The notes under the pieces were generated by a model. It made no database searches and was not told where the DNA came from. It saw only the letters and a list, made by a program, of their open reading frames with translations. This document shows, in pieces, positions 36,022 through 45,006 of a stretch of 64,000 bases of DNA. The position numbers and the translations under genes are program-made. How positions within the stretch are numbered: the stretch's first letter is position 1; each line of letters starts with the position of its first letter. This DNA is from an uncultured Nitrospira sp. (GTDB taxonomy: Bacteria > Nitrospirota > Nitrospiria > Nitrospirales > Nitrospiraceae): assembly GCA_902500745.1 (NCBI GenBank), contig CABVRS010000004.1, forward strand, positions 1 through 64,000, read 5' to 3'.

Positions 36022-36716
36022 AGGTGGCATTGCTAGGTGATATTCATGGGAATGCCCTCGCTTTGAGTGCAGTTCTATCGGCAGCCAAGGCTGTCGAGGT
36101 TGAGCGATTGTTGATTACTGGTGATCTTGTTGGGTACTACTTCGAGCCGCTTAACGTGCTCGAACAATTGGGTCACTGGCAGAAGCATGTCGTGCGTGGC
36201 AACCATGAGGAGATGTTGAGTGCAGCTCGAAACGACCCTGGCTTCCTGGCCTCTGTGAGTGCGCGTTACGGTTCTGGTTTATGCGTGGCGCTTGAGCAGC
36301 TGAATGAACAACAATTAAACGAGGTCTGTGGGTTGCCTCATCCACTGGAGCTAACTATCGGTGGCTCGCATATACTACTGTGTCACGGCGCGCCGTGGGA
36401 TATTAACCAATATGTCTATCCTGATGCATCAGAGGAGCTGTTTGGGCGATGTGCCAAATCGAACTTCGATCTTGTTGTCATGGGACATACGCACTATCCA
36501 ATGATCCGACGTATGGGGAACACTCTGCTTGTCAATCCTGGGTCCGTTGGCCAACCCAGAAACCGAAAGCCAGGCGCTAGTTGGGCGTTGTTTGATACCA
36601 AGAGTGGCGCGGTCGATCTACGAACGGAACAGTATGATGTCGCCTATCTAGTAAACGAGTGTCGTCGTCGTCATTCAGAGTTGCCTTATTTATCCGAGGT
36701 TCTCTTGCGAGTATGA
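36018..36716 (+). CDS. Metallophosphoesterase (YfcE/MJ0936-like)
   Basis: Calcineurin-type metal-dependent phosphoesterase of 232 residues. All metal motifs are seen in order: DIHGN near 9, GDLVGYY near 34, GNHE near 61, a CHGAPWD His, and GHTHYP near 155. The start is TTG, overlapping the upstream small ORF; KVALLGDIHGNALAL fits family N-termini exactly. Within the Pse cluster it could hydrolyse a phosphorylated sugar or nucleotide by-product; Pse synthesis as known does not need it. The stop overlaps the ATP-grasp gene (ATGA). Confidence 0.88.
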   Translation: MKVALLGDIHGNALALSAVLSAAKAVEVERLLITGDLVGYYFEPLNVLEQLGHWQKHVVRGNHEEMLSAARNDPGFLASVSARYGSGLCVALEQLNEQQLNEVCGLPHPLELTIGGSHILLCHGAPWDINQYVYPDASEELFGRCAKSNFDLVVMGHTHYPMIRRMGNTLLVNPGSVGQPRNRKPGASWALFDTKSGAVDLRTEQYDVAYLVNECRRRHSELPYLSEVLLRV

Positions 36717-37666
36717 GCAGGACAGTGCTGATTACAGGAATCGGAGGCGATGTGTCTCAGGGGGTGGCTACTATTCTGCGGGAGTGCCGGCCGGATCTGT
36801 GCTTGGTTGGTGTGGATGTTCATATGCAACACGGTGGCCACAAATTTGTGGATCATTTTTCTAGGGTTCCACGTGCGGGTGACGCTGGTTATCTAGGTGC
36901 AATCCAGGCACTCGTACGCGTGCATTCGGTGGATGTGGTCATCCCGATGTCGGAGCCGGAATTGGAGGCGGCGCGACCCTTCATTGAAATCGCGCCTGGT
37001 ATCCGATGGATTACTTCTGGAAATCAGGTGGTTGATACCGGTCTGGATAAGCTTGAAACCGCTCGAGTACTTGCCAGGTTAGGTCTCTCGGTTCCCTGGA
37101 CCATTCCTGTCAGCGAAGGTCCTCCGATTTCTCTTCCTTGCGTGCTAAAGAGTCGGTTCGGTTCGGGATCCCGATCCGTTGTTGTTGTGCAAACCGAAGA
37201 AGACGTTAGGTACTTCGCAAAGCGCTATCCGGATTCCATATTTCAGGAGATGTTGCTGCCTGAGAACCGTGAGGTCACCTGCGCTGTTTACCGGAGGTGT
37301 GATGGTCAGGTGGCTACTCTTCAGATGCTGAGGCGATTGACTGGAGGGCTTACCGGGTGGGCTAAAGTGATTGACGATGAGCGGATATCTCACGTGTGCG
37401 AGCAGATTGCCAAAGAACTTGATTTGCGGGGCAGTATGAATGTGCAGTTACGCCTGACGGACAAGGGACCGCGTGTATTTGAAATCAATCCGCGCTTTTC
37501 ATCGACGGTACTGATGCGACACCGTATCGGCTATACGGATGTCCTCTGGGCGCTTGCTGAGACGGAAGGCAAATCCATCGAATTTCCGGTAAGCCCTGTG
37601 AACAAAATCATGGTTCGCGTGCAGGCGGCGTTGGTTTTTGACGATGAATCGGGTGACGTGCAATGA
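36713..37666 (+). CDS. ATP-grasp ligase in the pseudaminic acid cluster
   Basis: ATP-grasp enzyme of 317 residues. It begins with a pre-ATP-grasp Rossmann-like domain (VLITGIGGDVSQGVATIL), then the central ATP-binding part (LKSRFGSGSRSVVVV near 135-150, FQEMLLPENREVTC), and the metal/ATP end motif VFEINPRFSSTV near 256-267. ATP-grasp enzymes activate a carboxylate as acyl-phosphate and join it to an amine or thiol. ATG 36713 (ATGA overlap) is preferred to the earlier in-frame GTG. It is translationally coupled to the metallophosphoesterase and to pseI. Together with the absence of pseH, it may acylate the 4-amino group of the Pse precursor by another route (inference). Confidence 0.85.
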   Translation: MSRTVLITGIGGDVSQGVATILRECRPDLCLVGVDVHMQHGGHKFVDHFSRVPRAGDAGYLGAIQALVRVHSVDVVIPMSEPELEAARPFIEIAPGIRWITSGNQVVDTGLDKLETARVLARLGLSVPWTIPVSEGPPISLPCVLKSRFGSGSRSVVVVQTEEDVRYFAKRYPDSIFQEMLLPENREVTCAVYRRCDGQVATLQMLRRLTGGLTGWAKVIDDERISHVCEQIAKELDLRGSMNVQLRLTDKGPRVFEINPRFSSTVLMRHRIGYTDVLWALAETEGKSIEFPVSPVNKIMVRVQAALVFDDESGDVQ

Positions 37667-38709
37667 TTGACATCGGCGGGCGCATAGTCGGCACTGGCAA
37701 TAAGCCGTTTGTGATTGCGGAGATGTCCGGTAATCACAATCAATCGCTGGAGCGGGCGCTGGCGATCGTCGAGGCCGCTGCGAAGTCAGGTGCCCATGCG
37801 CTGAAAATCCAGACCTACACGCCCGCCACGATGACCCTCGATTTAGATGAGCGAGAGTTTCACATTAGTGACTCCAAGAGCTTGTGGGCTGGGGCATCTC
37901 TCTACGAGCTTTACGGCAAGGCCTATACCCCGTGGGAATGGCACAAACCGATCTTTGATCGAGCACATGAGTTGGGCCTTGTCGCTTTCAGCACCCCGTT
38001 CGACGACTCGGCCGTCGACCTTCTCGAAGGACTGGATGTCCCGTGTTACAAGATCGCATCCTTTGAAAATACGGACCTCCCTCTGATTCGCCGTGTAGCA
38101 GTAACAGGAAAACCTCTCATTATTTCAACCGGAATGGCATCCGTGGCTGAATTGGATGAGGCGGTACGGACTGCCCGCGAGGCTGGTTGCTTAGATTTGG
38201 TGCTGCTCAAGTGCACGAGTACCTATCCGGCCTCTCCTGAGAATACCAACATTCTGACCATTCCACATCTGCGCGAGCTGTTTGGGTGCGAAGTGGGTCT
38301 CTCAGACCATACGATGGGTATTGGAGTATCGGTAGCCAGCGTGGCATTGGGTGCGACGGTGATCGAAAAGCATTTTACTCTCCTTCGTGCGGATGGAGGA
38401 GTGGACAGTGCTTTCTCAATGGAACCCGTTGAAATGGCACAACTGGTGCTGGAAACTGAACGTGCTTGGCAGGCACTTGGTCAAGTGAGGTACGGTCCGA
38501 CTGAAGCAGAGAAGGAGTCCATCCGGTATCGCCGATCGTTATATGTGGTGAAGGACCTCAAGGCTGGTGATGTCCTGACTCGTGATAACGTTCGTGCGAT
38601 CAGGCCAGGACTGGGGCTGCCGCCAAAGTTTTATTCGCAGGTGTTGGGCAAGGCCGTGAAACAGGAGGTTAAGCAGGGGACGGCGTTGGGTTGGGAATTG
38701 CTGGGATGA
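37663..38709 (+). CDS. pseI: Pseudaminic acid synthase PseI
   Basis: Condenses the PseG product with phosphoenolpyruvate to the nine-carbon acid. The 348 residues have the NeuB-type barrel (FVIAEMSGNHNQSLERAL near 18-35, HALKIQTYTPATMTL, YKIASFENTDLPLI) and a C-terminal antifreeze-like SAF domain (YRRSLYVVKDLKAGDVLT). NHNQS and the KIQTYTP run are PseI-type rather than NeuB sialic-acid type. It closes the coupled run that begins with the small ORF at 35803. Confidence 0.95.
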   Translation: MIDIGGRIVGTGNKPFVIAEMSGNHNQSLERALAIVEAAAKSGAHALKIQTYTPATMTLDLDEREFHISDSKSLWAGASLYELYGKAYTPWEWHKPIFDRAHELGLVAFSTPFDDSAVDLLEGLDVPCYKIASFENTDLPLIRRVAVTGKPLIISTGMASVAELDEAVRTAREAGCLDLVLLKCTSTYPASPENTNILTIPHLRELFGCEVGLSDHTMGIGVSVASVALGATVIEKHFTLLRADGGVDSAFSMEPVEMAQLVLETERAWQALGQVRYGPTEAEKESIRYRRSLYVVKDLKAGDVLTRDNVRAIRPGLGLPPKFYSQVLGKAVKQEVKQGTALGWELLG

Positions 38710-38882
38710 AGATGTCCATGAGGTGGTCCAATCAGTTGGCAGGATATTCCATCCCTTTCGTGTGACCTGTGGTGTCCTGACTATATGAGAATGAGCCGTG
38801 TCATCAGGATGGCGTAGCACAATAGAACCATCGGAATCGTCAATCCTGCGTAGTAGATGTTTAGATTGGTGAGGTATGAGGA

Positions 38883-39749
38883 ATGTATGCAGGTGCTGGG
38901 TTCTATGGAATTAGAGAAACTTTGCTTGCGTACGCAAAGCTTCCTAGTTTTTTGCCGCTTCCTGTAGCAGTACAACATGGTTGGCTGCGGTACGCGACCA
39001 CGTTTGAGACATCTGGGAGCCCTCCTGAAATTTGGGTCTACTCGCAAAGAATCGCATCAGAACTCGAAGCGTTTTACCCAAAGAGGAAAATTAGAATTGT
39101 CGGTTCATCTTATTGCTACTTAATGGCTCTGCTTCAGAGTGAGTTGCCGCTGGTCGTGAAGAGTGGAAGTATTTGCATTGTCCCGCATTCATCGCACTTT
39201 GTCTCTACCGGGTACTGTGTGGAGGATTTCGCACGTAGGCTAAATGAATTGGGAAGCGAGTACAAACCTATTACTGTCATGTTGTATTTCTTGGACATGA
39301 TTAACAGCACGATTGCAGTGTACGAAAAATATGGGTTCAAAGTAGTCTCAAACGGTTCCTTGTTTGAGGTAAATTTCATGAAGAACTTTGTGCGCAATGT
39401 TCACGGTAAGCGGCACTGTATTTTTAGCGATCTCGGAAGTGGGGTCTTGTTCGCTGCGGATATGGGACTCAATCTTGTCCGTATTGACATTGAACCTCGG
39501 TACATAAATGTAGGGCAGGAACATGTAACTGATGAACAGCGCTCGGGCGCAAAAGTGTTCGACGAAAAGTTTTTTCAGTCTTTGGATAAAGATCGGGTTT
39601 CTTCGGAGCTGGGGAAGCCATATCTGCTTTCCCCAAACGAGCTAAGAAGGGCAATCCTTCGAAACTATTGTACGTGGATTTTTGTCAAGCGATTCACTCT
39701 TGGCGTTTTAAGGCGCATTTTCCGTGTCAGGAGCAAGGCTGGGGCATAG
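38883..39749 (+). CDS. Protein of unknown function in the polysaccharide island
   Basis: 288 residues, not recognised with confidence. No signal peptide is evident. PVAVQHGWLRYATTF near 27-41 and IWVYSQRIASELEAFYP resemble the opening of GT-B type polysaccharide transferases, with SGSICIVPHSSHF in the middle, so it may be a glycosyltransferase of an undescribed family. The C-terminus is basic. The gene and its flanks (38710-39916) are clearly more AT-rich than the core genes, a sign of transfer. GAGG lies just before ATG 38883. The 173 bases before it hold no clear gene. Confidence 0.6.
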   Translation: MYAGAGFYGIRETLLAYAKLPSFLPLPVAVQHGWLRYATTFETSGSPPEIWVYSQRIASELEAFYPKRKIRIVGSSYCYLMALLQSELPLVVKSGSICIVPHSSHFVSTGYCVEDFARRLNELGSEYKPITVMLYFLDMINSTIAVYEKYGFKVVSNGSLFEVNFMKNFVRNVHGKRHCIFSDLGSGVLFAADMGLNLVRIDIEPRYINVGQEHVTDEQRSGAKVFDEKFFQSLDKDRVSSELGKPYLLSPNELRRAILRNYCTWIFVKRFTLGVLRRIFRVRSKAGA

Positions 39750-39916
39750 TTGAAGAGCATATTTAGGCGTGATGTCTAAGCCGTATCCCCAAGGGGTATA
39801 ACTAGCTTTGCGATGGACACTATTGCTGGGGCCCTTGCTTAGGCGGTCTGGGTGAGATTCGTGGAATTTAGCAAGATGGGCATCATCGGTAATCTAGTTA
39901 TTTGGGGAAAGCCCAA

Positions 39917-40798
39917 ATGGGCATCGTAAGCAAAGTAAGGCAGTTCTATGGTCTGATGCGGTCAATGGATAGCCGTCTGCAAAAGGTTCAGCAATCTCTC
40001 GGGAGGATTGAGAATGTGCAGCTTGCAATGCTGAACCCAAGGAGCTTGTGCGAGTATGAATGCCAAGTCTATTCTCAGTGGGGTGAAGATGGCTTAATCC
40101 AGTACCTCATTCGACAAGTTGTTATCGAACATCCGATATTTGTTGAGTTTGGTGTGGAGAATTACACTGAGTCCAATACACGGTTCTTGCTGATGAACAA
40201 TCATTGGTCCGGGCTGGTTATTGATGGAGCAGATCGGAATATTGAATTCATCAAGCGCGACCCAATTTATTGGCGGCACAATCTCAAGGCCGAGTGTGCT
40301 TTTGTCACGGCGGAGAATATCAACGAGTTACTAAAAGCCAGTGGAGTAGATGGTGACATTGGGCTACTTTCGATTGATATCGATGGAAACGATTATTGGG
40401 TGTGGGATGCCGTCAAGGTCGTCTCGCCTCGGATTGTGATCGTTGAATACAATGCGCGCTTTGGTCCCCATCGTGCCGTGACTGTCCCCTACGATCCGGC
40501 GTTTAACCGGGCGGAAGCGCACTACTCAAGGATTTACTATGGGGCCTCACTGGCTGCCCTCGTCTCGCTTGGATCTCGGAAGGGGTACGACTTTGTCGGT
40601 TGCAATTCAGCAGGCAACAATGCTTTTTGGGTACGCCGCGATGTCCGATCATCGGCTCTCCCAATCATGACAGCTTCGGAGGGATTCGTGCCGTCGCAGT
40701 TTCGGGAATCGCGACGGCGGGATGGAACTTTGGCATTCCTGTCGATGGATGAAGAACAGCGGATTTTGAACGATCTTCCGCTCGTCGATATTCCATGA
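39917..40798 (+). CDS. FkbM-like methyltransferase family protein
   Basis: Probable SAM-dependent methyltransferase of 293 residues. Signature pieces are YSQWGEDGLIQYLI near 52-65, FVEFGVENYTESNTRFLL near 77-94 (motif I with acidic residues), GLVIDGADRN and LLSIDIDGNDYWVWDAV near 147-163. This set is found in FkbM-related proteins of glycan loci, whose acceptors are mostly unknown. ATG 39917 is chosen over TTG 39902 because GGGGA precedes it. The stop overlaps the next gene (ATGA). Confidence 0.7.
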   Translation: MGIVSKVRQFYGLMRSMDSRLQKVQQSLGRIENVQLAMLNPRSLCEYECQVYSQWGEDGLIQYLIRQVVIEHPIFVEFGVENYTESNTRFLLMNNHWSGLVIDGADRNIEFIKRDPIYWRHNLKAECAFVTAENINELLKASGVDGDIGLLSIDIDGNDYWVWDAVKVVSPRIVIVEYNARFGPHRAVTVPYDPAFNRAEAHYSRIYYGASLAALVSLGSRKGYDFVGCNSAGNNAFWVRRDVRSSALPIMTASEGFVPSQFRESRRRDGTLAFLSMDEEQRILNDLPLVDIP

Positions 40799-41715
40799 AA
40801 GTCAGGCGCGTTTTCATTACTGGATCGGCAGGATTTATCGGGCGACACGCTGCGCTTCGATTTGCCGAGGCAGGATGGGCAGTAATTGGTTTGGGACATG
40901 GCACGTGGTCTGCGGATGAAGCGAAGCTGTGGGGGCTTGCTGAGTGGCACGCCACAGATATTTCTTTCGATGCACTTTCCAATTTAGGCGTGGTTCCTGA
41001 TGCTATTGTGCACTGTGCCGGTAGCGGGTCCGTCGGGTATTCACTGTTTCACCCTTTTCAGGATTTTCACCGGAGTGCCGGGACGGTGGCTGCGGTACTT
41101 GAATATATGAGGCTGCGAGCTCCTGCGGCTCGATTGGTCTACCTATCGAGTGCTGCTGTATATGGACACGCTAGAGAGTTGCCCATTCGCGAAGATGCCC
41201 CTCTCGATCCGGTTTCACCGTATGGAGTCCACAAGGTAATCGGGGAATCTTTGTGCCGATTGTACGGGGAACAGTATAAAGTCTCCTCAACAGTTATTCG
41301 GCTCTTTTCTGTCTATGGGTGCGGTCTTGCAAAACAACTGTGGTGGGACGCCTGTATGAAACTATGTTCCGGAAATTGTGTATTCGATGGCACCGGAGAG
41401 GAGACGCGCGACTGGTTGAATGTGGAAGATGCAGCGGAGCTTATCCAGCAGGCGGTCGATCATGCCTCCCCGGATCGGCCAGTGGTAAACGGAGGAACCG
41501 GCGTCGCATCATCGATCGGTCAGGTTCTCCACGAACTGGCTCATGCACTTGGTGCGAGATCACCCGTGACATTTTCTGGCATAATTCGAAAAGGTGATCC
41601 CAGGCACTATGCTGCGGACATCTCAGCTGCTCGGACATGGGGCTGGTTTCCCAGAACGGATTGGACGGAGGGAGTTCGCGCCTATGCGGAATGGTTCAAG
41701 GCTCGGAGACCGTGA
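40795..41715 (+). CDS. NAD-dependent epimerase/dehydratase (extended SDR)
   Basis: Nucleotide-sugar-modifying SDR of 306 residues. The Rossmann loop is ITGSAGFIGRHAAL at 8-21, LSSAAVYGH gives the catalytic Ser and SPYGVHK the Tyr-Lys pair near 142-148. It resembles the UDP-glucose/GlcNAc 4-epimerase and GDP/dTDP-sugar reductase group, but the exact reaction cannot be read from sequence. It is coupled to the genes on both sides (ATGA before, GTGA after), pointing to a shared pathway with the glycosyltransferase that follows. Confidence 0.85.
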   Translation: MKVRRVFITGSAGFIGRHAALRFAEAGWAVIGLGHGTWSADEAKLWGLAEWHATDISFDALSNLGVVPDAIVHCAGSGSVGYSLFHPFQDFHRSAGTVAAVLEYMRLRAPAARLVYLSSAAVYGHARELPIREDAPLDPVSPYGVHKVIGESLCRLYGEQYKVSSTVIRLFSVYGCGLAKQLWWDACMKLCSGNCVFDGTGEETRDWLNVEDAAELIQQAVDHASPDRPVVNGGTGVASSIGQVLHELAHALGARSPVTFSGIIRKGDPRHYAADISAARTWGWFPRTDWTEGVRAYAEWFKARRP

Positions 41716-42881
41716 TTCGTGTCGGCTTTATTTTACCGGTTAACGGACAAGGTTGGTTAGGAGGTGTGAGTTACTTTCGAAACCTATTGAGTGCGCTCGT
41801 TGCCCTGCCTCGACCTCGAATCACACCCATTATCCTTGCCGGCACCAAAATGAACGAGGCCTTTTCCGATCAGTTTCCCACTGTGCCTCTTATTCGGTCA
41901 CCTCTTCTGGACTGGAGGAAGCCCGCCTGGATAGTGCGGCGGATTACGGCGGAGCTGCTTGGGAGAGATATCGGACTTGAAAAGATCCTTCGATGTCACA
42001 ATATCCAGGTGCTGTCGCATCAAGGTTTTTTCGGGAGCTTGGGGGCTATTCCAGTTCTGGGCTGGATTCCAGATTTTCAAGAGCATCATCTCCCGCAATT
42101 TTTTTCTAGTGCGGAGATCCAGGCCCGCAGAAAGGTTCGGTCGCTCTTTTGCCGAGTGTGCTCGAGTCTGATCTTATCCAGCTCAGATGCTCAGCATGAT
42201 CTCAACGAGCTGAACCCTCAATGCGCAAAGAAAGCGAGGCTTCTCCACTTTGTCGCCAATATTAAGGCTCCTCGGCAGGAAGAGATTGCACAAGCCATCA
42301 ATCGGTTCCGAGTGAACACTCCATATTTTTTTCTACCTAACCAATTTTGGCGACACAAGAACCATGGCCTCGTTGTAGAAGCGCTTCGCATTTTGAAGGA
42401 TCGGGGTATATTTGCATGCGTCATAGCATCCGGCAATGCTTCGGATTCGCGCCAGCCAAGCTACTTTGGTCAGCTGATGAAGCATGTGCAACAAGCGAAG
42501 GTCGAAGATCGTTTTCTTACGATCGGAGTAATCGCGTACGCGGAGGTGTTAGCGCTTATGGCAGGGGCGCTTGCGGTGATCAATCCCTCCCTTTTTGAAG
42601 GATGGAGTACGACCGTGGAAGAAGCAAAGTCGATGGGCAAAGTCGTTCTTCTCTCCGATATCGCCGTGCATAGAGAGCAGGCTCCTGAACGTGGATATTA
42701 TTTCTCTCCCGATTGTGCTGAGGACCTTGCAGACATAATGGCAGATGTGCTTGCCAGCCATGACTCCGCTGTTGATCAGAAACATATGTCTGAAGCTCAA
42801 GAATCCTTACCTGTTCGGCTTCAGAAGTTTGCTCTGGAGTATGAGGGTATCGTCTTGGAGCAGATGGGTGAACGCAGGTGA
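41712..42881 (+). CDS. Glycosyltransferase family 4 (GT-B)
   Basis: Retaining GT-B glycosyltransferase of 389 residues. The N-terminal domain starts VGFILPVNGQGWLGGVSYFRNLL. The C-terminal nucleotide-sugar domain has FLPNQFWRHKNHGLVVEAL and NPSLFEGWSTTVEEAKSMGK near 300-320, the E-x7-E signature of GT4. GTG 41712 overlaps the preceding stop (GTGA); ATG 41691 is an alternative seven codons earlier. Donor and acceptor are unknown. Confidence 0.85.
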   Translation: MIRVGFILPVNGQGWLGGVSYFRNLLSALVALPRPRITPIILAGTKMNEAFSDQFPTVPLIRSPLLDWRKPAWIVRRITAELLGRDIGLEKILRCHNIQVLSHQGFFGSLGAIPVLGWIPDFQEHHLPQFFSSAEIQARRKVRSLFCRVCSSLILSSSDAQHDLNELNPQCAKKARLLHFVANIKAPRQEEIAQAINRFRVNTPYFFLPNQFWRHKNHGLVVEALRILKDRGIFACVIASGNASDSRQPSYFGQLMKHVQQAKVEDRFLTIGVIAYAEVLALMAGALAVINPSLFEGWSTTVEEAKSMGKVVLLSDIAVHREQAPERGYYFSPDCAEDLADIMADVLASHDSAVDQKHMSEAQESLPVRLQKFALEYEGIVLEQMGERR

Positions 42882-43116
42882 TCCGTACGGTTTTCAGTGT
42901 TACTGAGGAGAACGCTAAATAGTGCGTATCTTGATTCTTAGAACGCCTATGAATAAAGAGTTTTACGACATTGCCCGCTGAACATTGCGCACCATTTGGT
43001 GGTCGGCTCAGTATGAGCAATACTAACTCACAAAACTACATTAGGTGACGAGCGATCCGCTGGTTGTCGAGGTGCCGACTTCTCACGTAACCTCAATAGA
43101 GGCTCCTGCAGGAACG

Positions 43117-43953
43117 ATGTCCTTCGCCTTCACTATTATTGTGGCGACATTTAACAATGAAGGAACTGTGCAGCAGTGTATCGACAGTGTGGCACAGCAG
43201 ACCTATCCACACAAAGAGCTGATTGTCATTGATGGAGGTTCGAAAGATGGAACCGTCGAAGTATTAGAAGCTAATGCTTCAAAAATCAGCTATTGGATTT
43301 CTGAACCCGATCGGGGAATTTATCACGCCTGGAATAAGGGTTTAGACAGGGTCGGGGGCGAATGGATCTGCTTCCTTGGGGCAGATGATATTTTTTGGGA
43401 CTTAACCGTTTTGGCACAAATCAGCGAACAATTAAAAACCCGGTTACCCGGCATTCGGGTGGTGTATGGACAGAACATGCTGGTGAACGGGAGCGGCGTA
43501 AGCCTTTATCCAATGGGAGCCTCATGGGACACCGTGAAAGATAAATTTTGGGCCGGTATGTGCCTTCCTCACCCCGGCATGATGCATCACCGCAGTTTGT
43601 TTGAGCAGCACGGAAAATTCGATGAATCGTTCCGAATAGCCGGGGATTATGAGATGTTGCTGCGTGAACTCAAACACGCAGAGGCACTGTTCATCCCAGA
43701 CCTCATCATTGCTGGCGTTAGACAGGGAGGAATCAGCAGCAATCCAAATTCATCCATGCTCGTCTTGGCTGAGGCTCGACGAGCTCAACGAATGCATGGG
43801 CGGAGACTCCCTCCTCTTCGTTGGATATGGTCACTGATGAAGGTGTATCTGCGGTTTCTATTGTGGCGCTGCTTCGGAGAGCGGGTGGCCCGGAGTGCGC
43901 TTGACATCGGGAGACGAATGCTCGATCAACCAAGTCACTGGACGAAAACGTAG
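43117..43953 (+). CDS. Glycosyltransferase family 2 (GT-A)
   Basis: Inverting GT2 enzyme of 278 residues. It has FTIIVATFNNEGTVQQCIDS at the N-terminus, VIDGGSKDGTVEVL, and the ISEPDRGIYHAWNKGL and LGADD segments typical of the WcaA/colanic-acid-like group; Asp-Asp near 88 would bind the metal. ATG 43117 follows AGGA and starts at the conserved fold. GTG 43045 would add 24 residues that match nothing. The 235 bases before it include a possible truncated gene start (GTG 42922, then a stop at 42981). Confidence 0.85.
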   Translation: MSFAFTIIVATFNNEGTVQQCIDSVAQQTYPHKELIVIDGGSKDGTVEVLEANASKISYWISEPDRGIYHAWNKGLDRVGGEWICFLGADDIFWDLTVLAQISEQLKTRLPGIRVVYGQNMLVNGSGVSLYPMGASWDTVKDKFWAGMCLPHPGMMHHRSLFEQHGKFDESFRIAGDYEMLLRELKHAEALFIPDLIIAGVRQGGISSNPNSSMLVLAEARRAQRMHGRRLPPLRWIWSLMKVYLRFLLWRCFGERVARSALDIGRRMLDQPSHWTKT

Positions 43954-43983
43954 ATGGCAATCGGAGAGGAGTAGTAGGGAAGC

Positions 43984-44871
43984 GTGGAGCAACCGCTCAT
44001 CACCGTTGCAATGTCCGCCCACAATGCATCCGCAACTGTCGGGTTAGCCGTGCAGTCGATTCTTACTCAAACCTATCAACACTGGGAGCTGATCATAGTC
44101 GATGATGGCTCGACTGATCGGACGGCAGAAATCCTATCGGAAATGCAAGATCCCAGAATCCGATTAATTCAAGAACCATTGGGGAACTTTGGCTTAGCGT
44201 CACGGTTGAATCAATGTGTGCGTCTTGCCAGAGGTCAGTATATTGCCAGGATGGATGCCGACGATGTTGCGTATCCTGATCGACTTGAACGGCAGGTTCA
44301 GTATCTTGAGGAGCATCGTGACATTGATCTCTTGGGAACCGGCGCTGTGATATTCAAGGGGGACGGGGAGATGGTCGGCCGTTATCCGACGGCATGCTCT
44401 CACGAGACCATTTGCCGGAGACCGTGGTGGGGATTTCCCCTTGCGCATCCCACGTGGATGGGCAAGCGGACATGGTTTGTCGCTCATCCGTACTCTGAGC
44501 GAGATGTGCGGTGTGAAGACCAAGTGGTCCTTCTTCAGAGCTTTTCACACAGTCGCTTTGCGACAATAGCGGACGTGCTCTTGGGGTATCGGGTGAGTGA
44601 AATTGTAGCCGGGAGATTAGGACGAGGCAGGCTCAATTATTGTCGTCGGCTCCTTGCGAGGGTGAATGACTTCTCCTCTTTAGGATGGGCGCTGATGGGG
44701 ATTGGTGCGCATAGCGTTGCATTGGCAAGAGATGTCATTCTCCAGATGAGCGGCACTGTCGAGGTGGGATCTCGCACGTCCTGGGTCTCGGTTGATCGAA
44801 CCGAGAGAGAACGGTGGCAATCTGTGTGGACCGGCTTAGTTGCCGAGCAATCAGTCTTCAGACATGCATGA
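43984..44871 (+). CDS. Glycosyltransferase family 2 (GT-A)
   Basis: Second GT2 enzyme, 295 residues. LITVAMSAHNASATVGLAVQ and IIVDDGSTDRTAEIL mark the nucleotide-binding domain, and ARMDADDVAYPDRL holds the DxD motif near 82. The acceptor region has a WWGFPLAHPTWMGKR segment of the kind seen in related glycan transferases. The start is GTG 43984 with GGGA upstream; 30 bases separate it from the preceding GT2. A 37-codon ORF begins at its stop codon (ATGA). Confidence 0.87.
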   Translation: MEQPLITVAMSAHNASATVGLAVQSILTQTYQHWELIIVDDGSTDRTAEILSEMQDPRIRLIQEPLGNFGLASRLNQCVRLARGQYIARMDADDVAYPDRLERQVQYLEEHRDIDLLGTGAVIFKGDGEMVGRYPTACSHETICRRPWWGFPLAHPTWMGKRTWFVAHPYSERDVRCEDQVVLLQSFSHSRFATIADVLLGYRVSEIVAGRLGRGRLNYCRRLLARVNDFSSLGWALMGIGAHSVALARDVILQMSGTVEVGSRTSWVSVDRTERERWQSVWTGLVAEQSVFRHA

Positions 44872-44981
44872 CAGTCCGTGCGTTCAGTACAGGGATGTGG
44901 GGCACGACCGTTGTGTTGAAGGACACAGAGGCAGATCTTCTACGCGTTGCGTTTGCGATGATCGAGGCGGCTCGCTCGTGA
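44868..44981 (+). CDS. Very small ORF (37 aa) coupled to the GT2 gene
   Basis: ATG 44868 overlaps the GT2 stop (ATGA). The 37 residues end in an amphipathic stretch (EADLLRVAFAMIEAARS). It matches nothing I know and may be a remnant of a glycosyltransferase C-terminus. Listed because the overlap type repeats across this island. Confidence 0.25.
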   Translation: MTVRAFSTGMWGTTVVLKDTEADLLRVAFAMIEAARS

Positions 44982-45006
44982 GAACGCATATCCTGACACG
45001 GACTTT

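Noticed and set aside
38781-39047. Minus-strand frame with a hydrophobic C-terminus near the unknown gene
   Set aside because: Half overlaps the plus-strand gene, no start signal; too weak to call a membrane-protein remnant.
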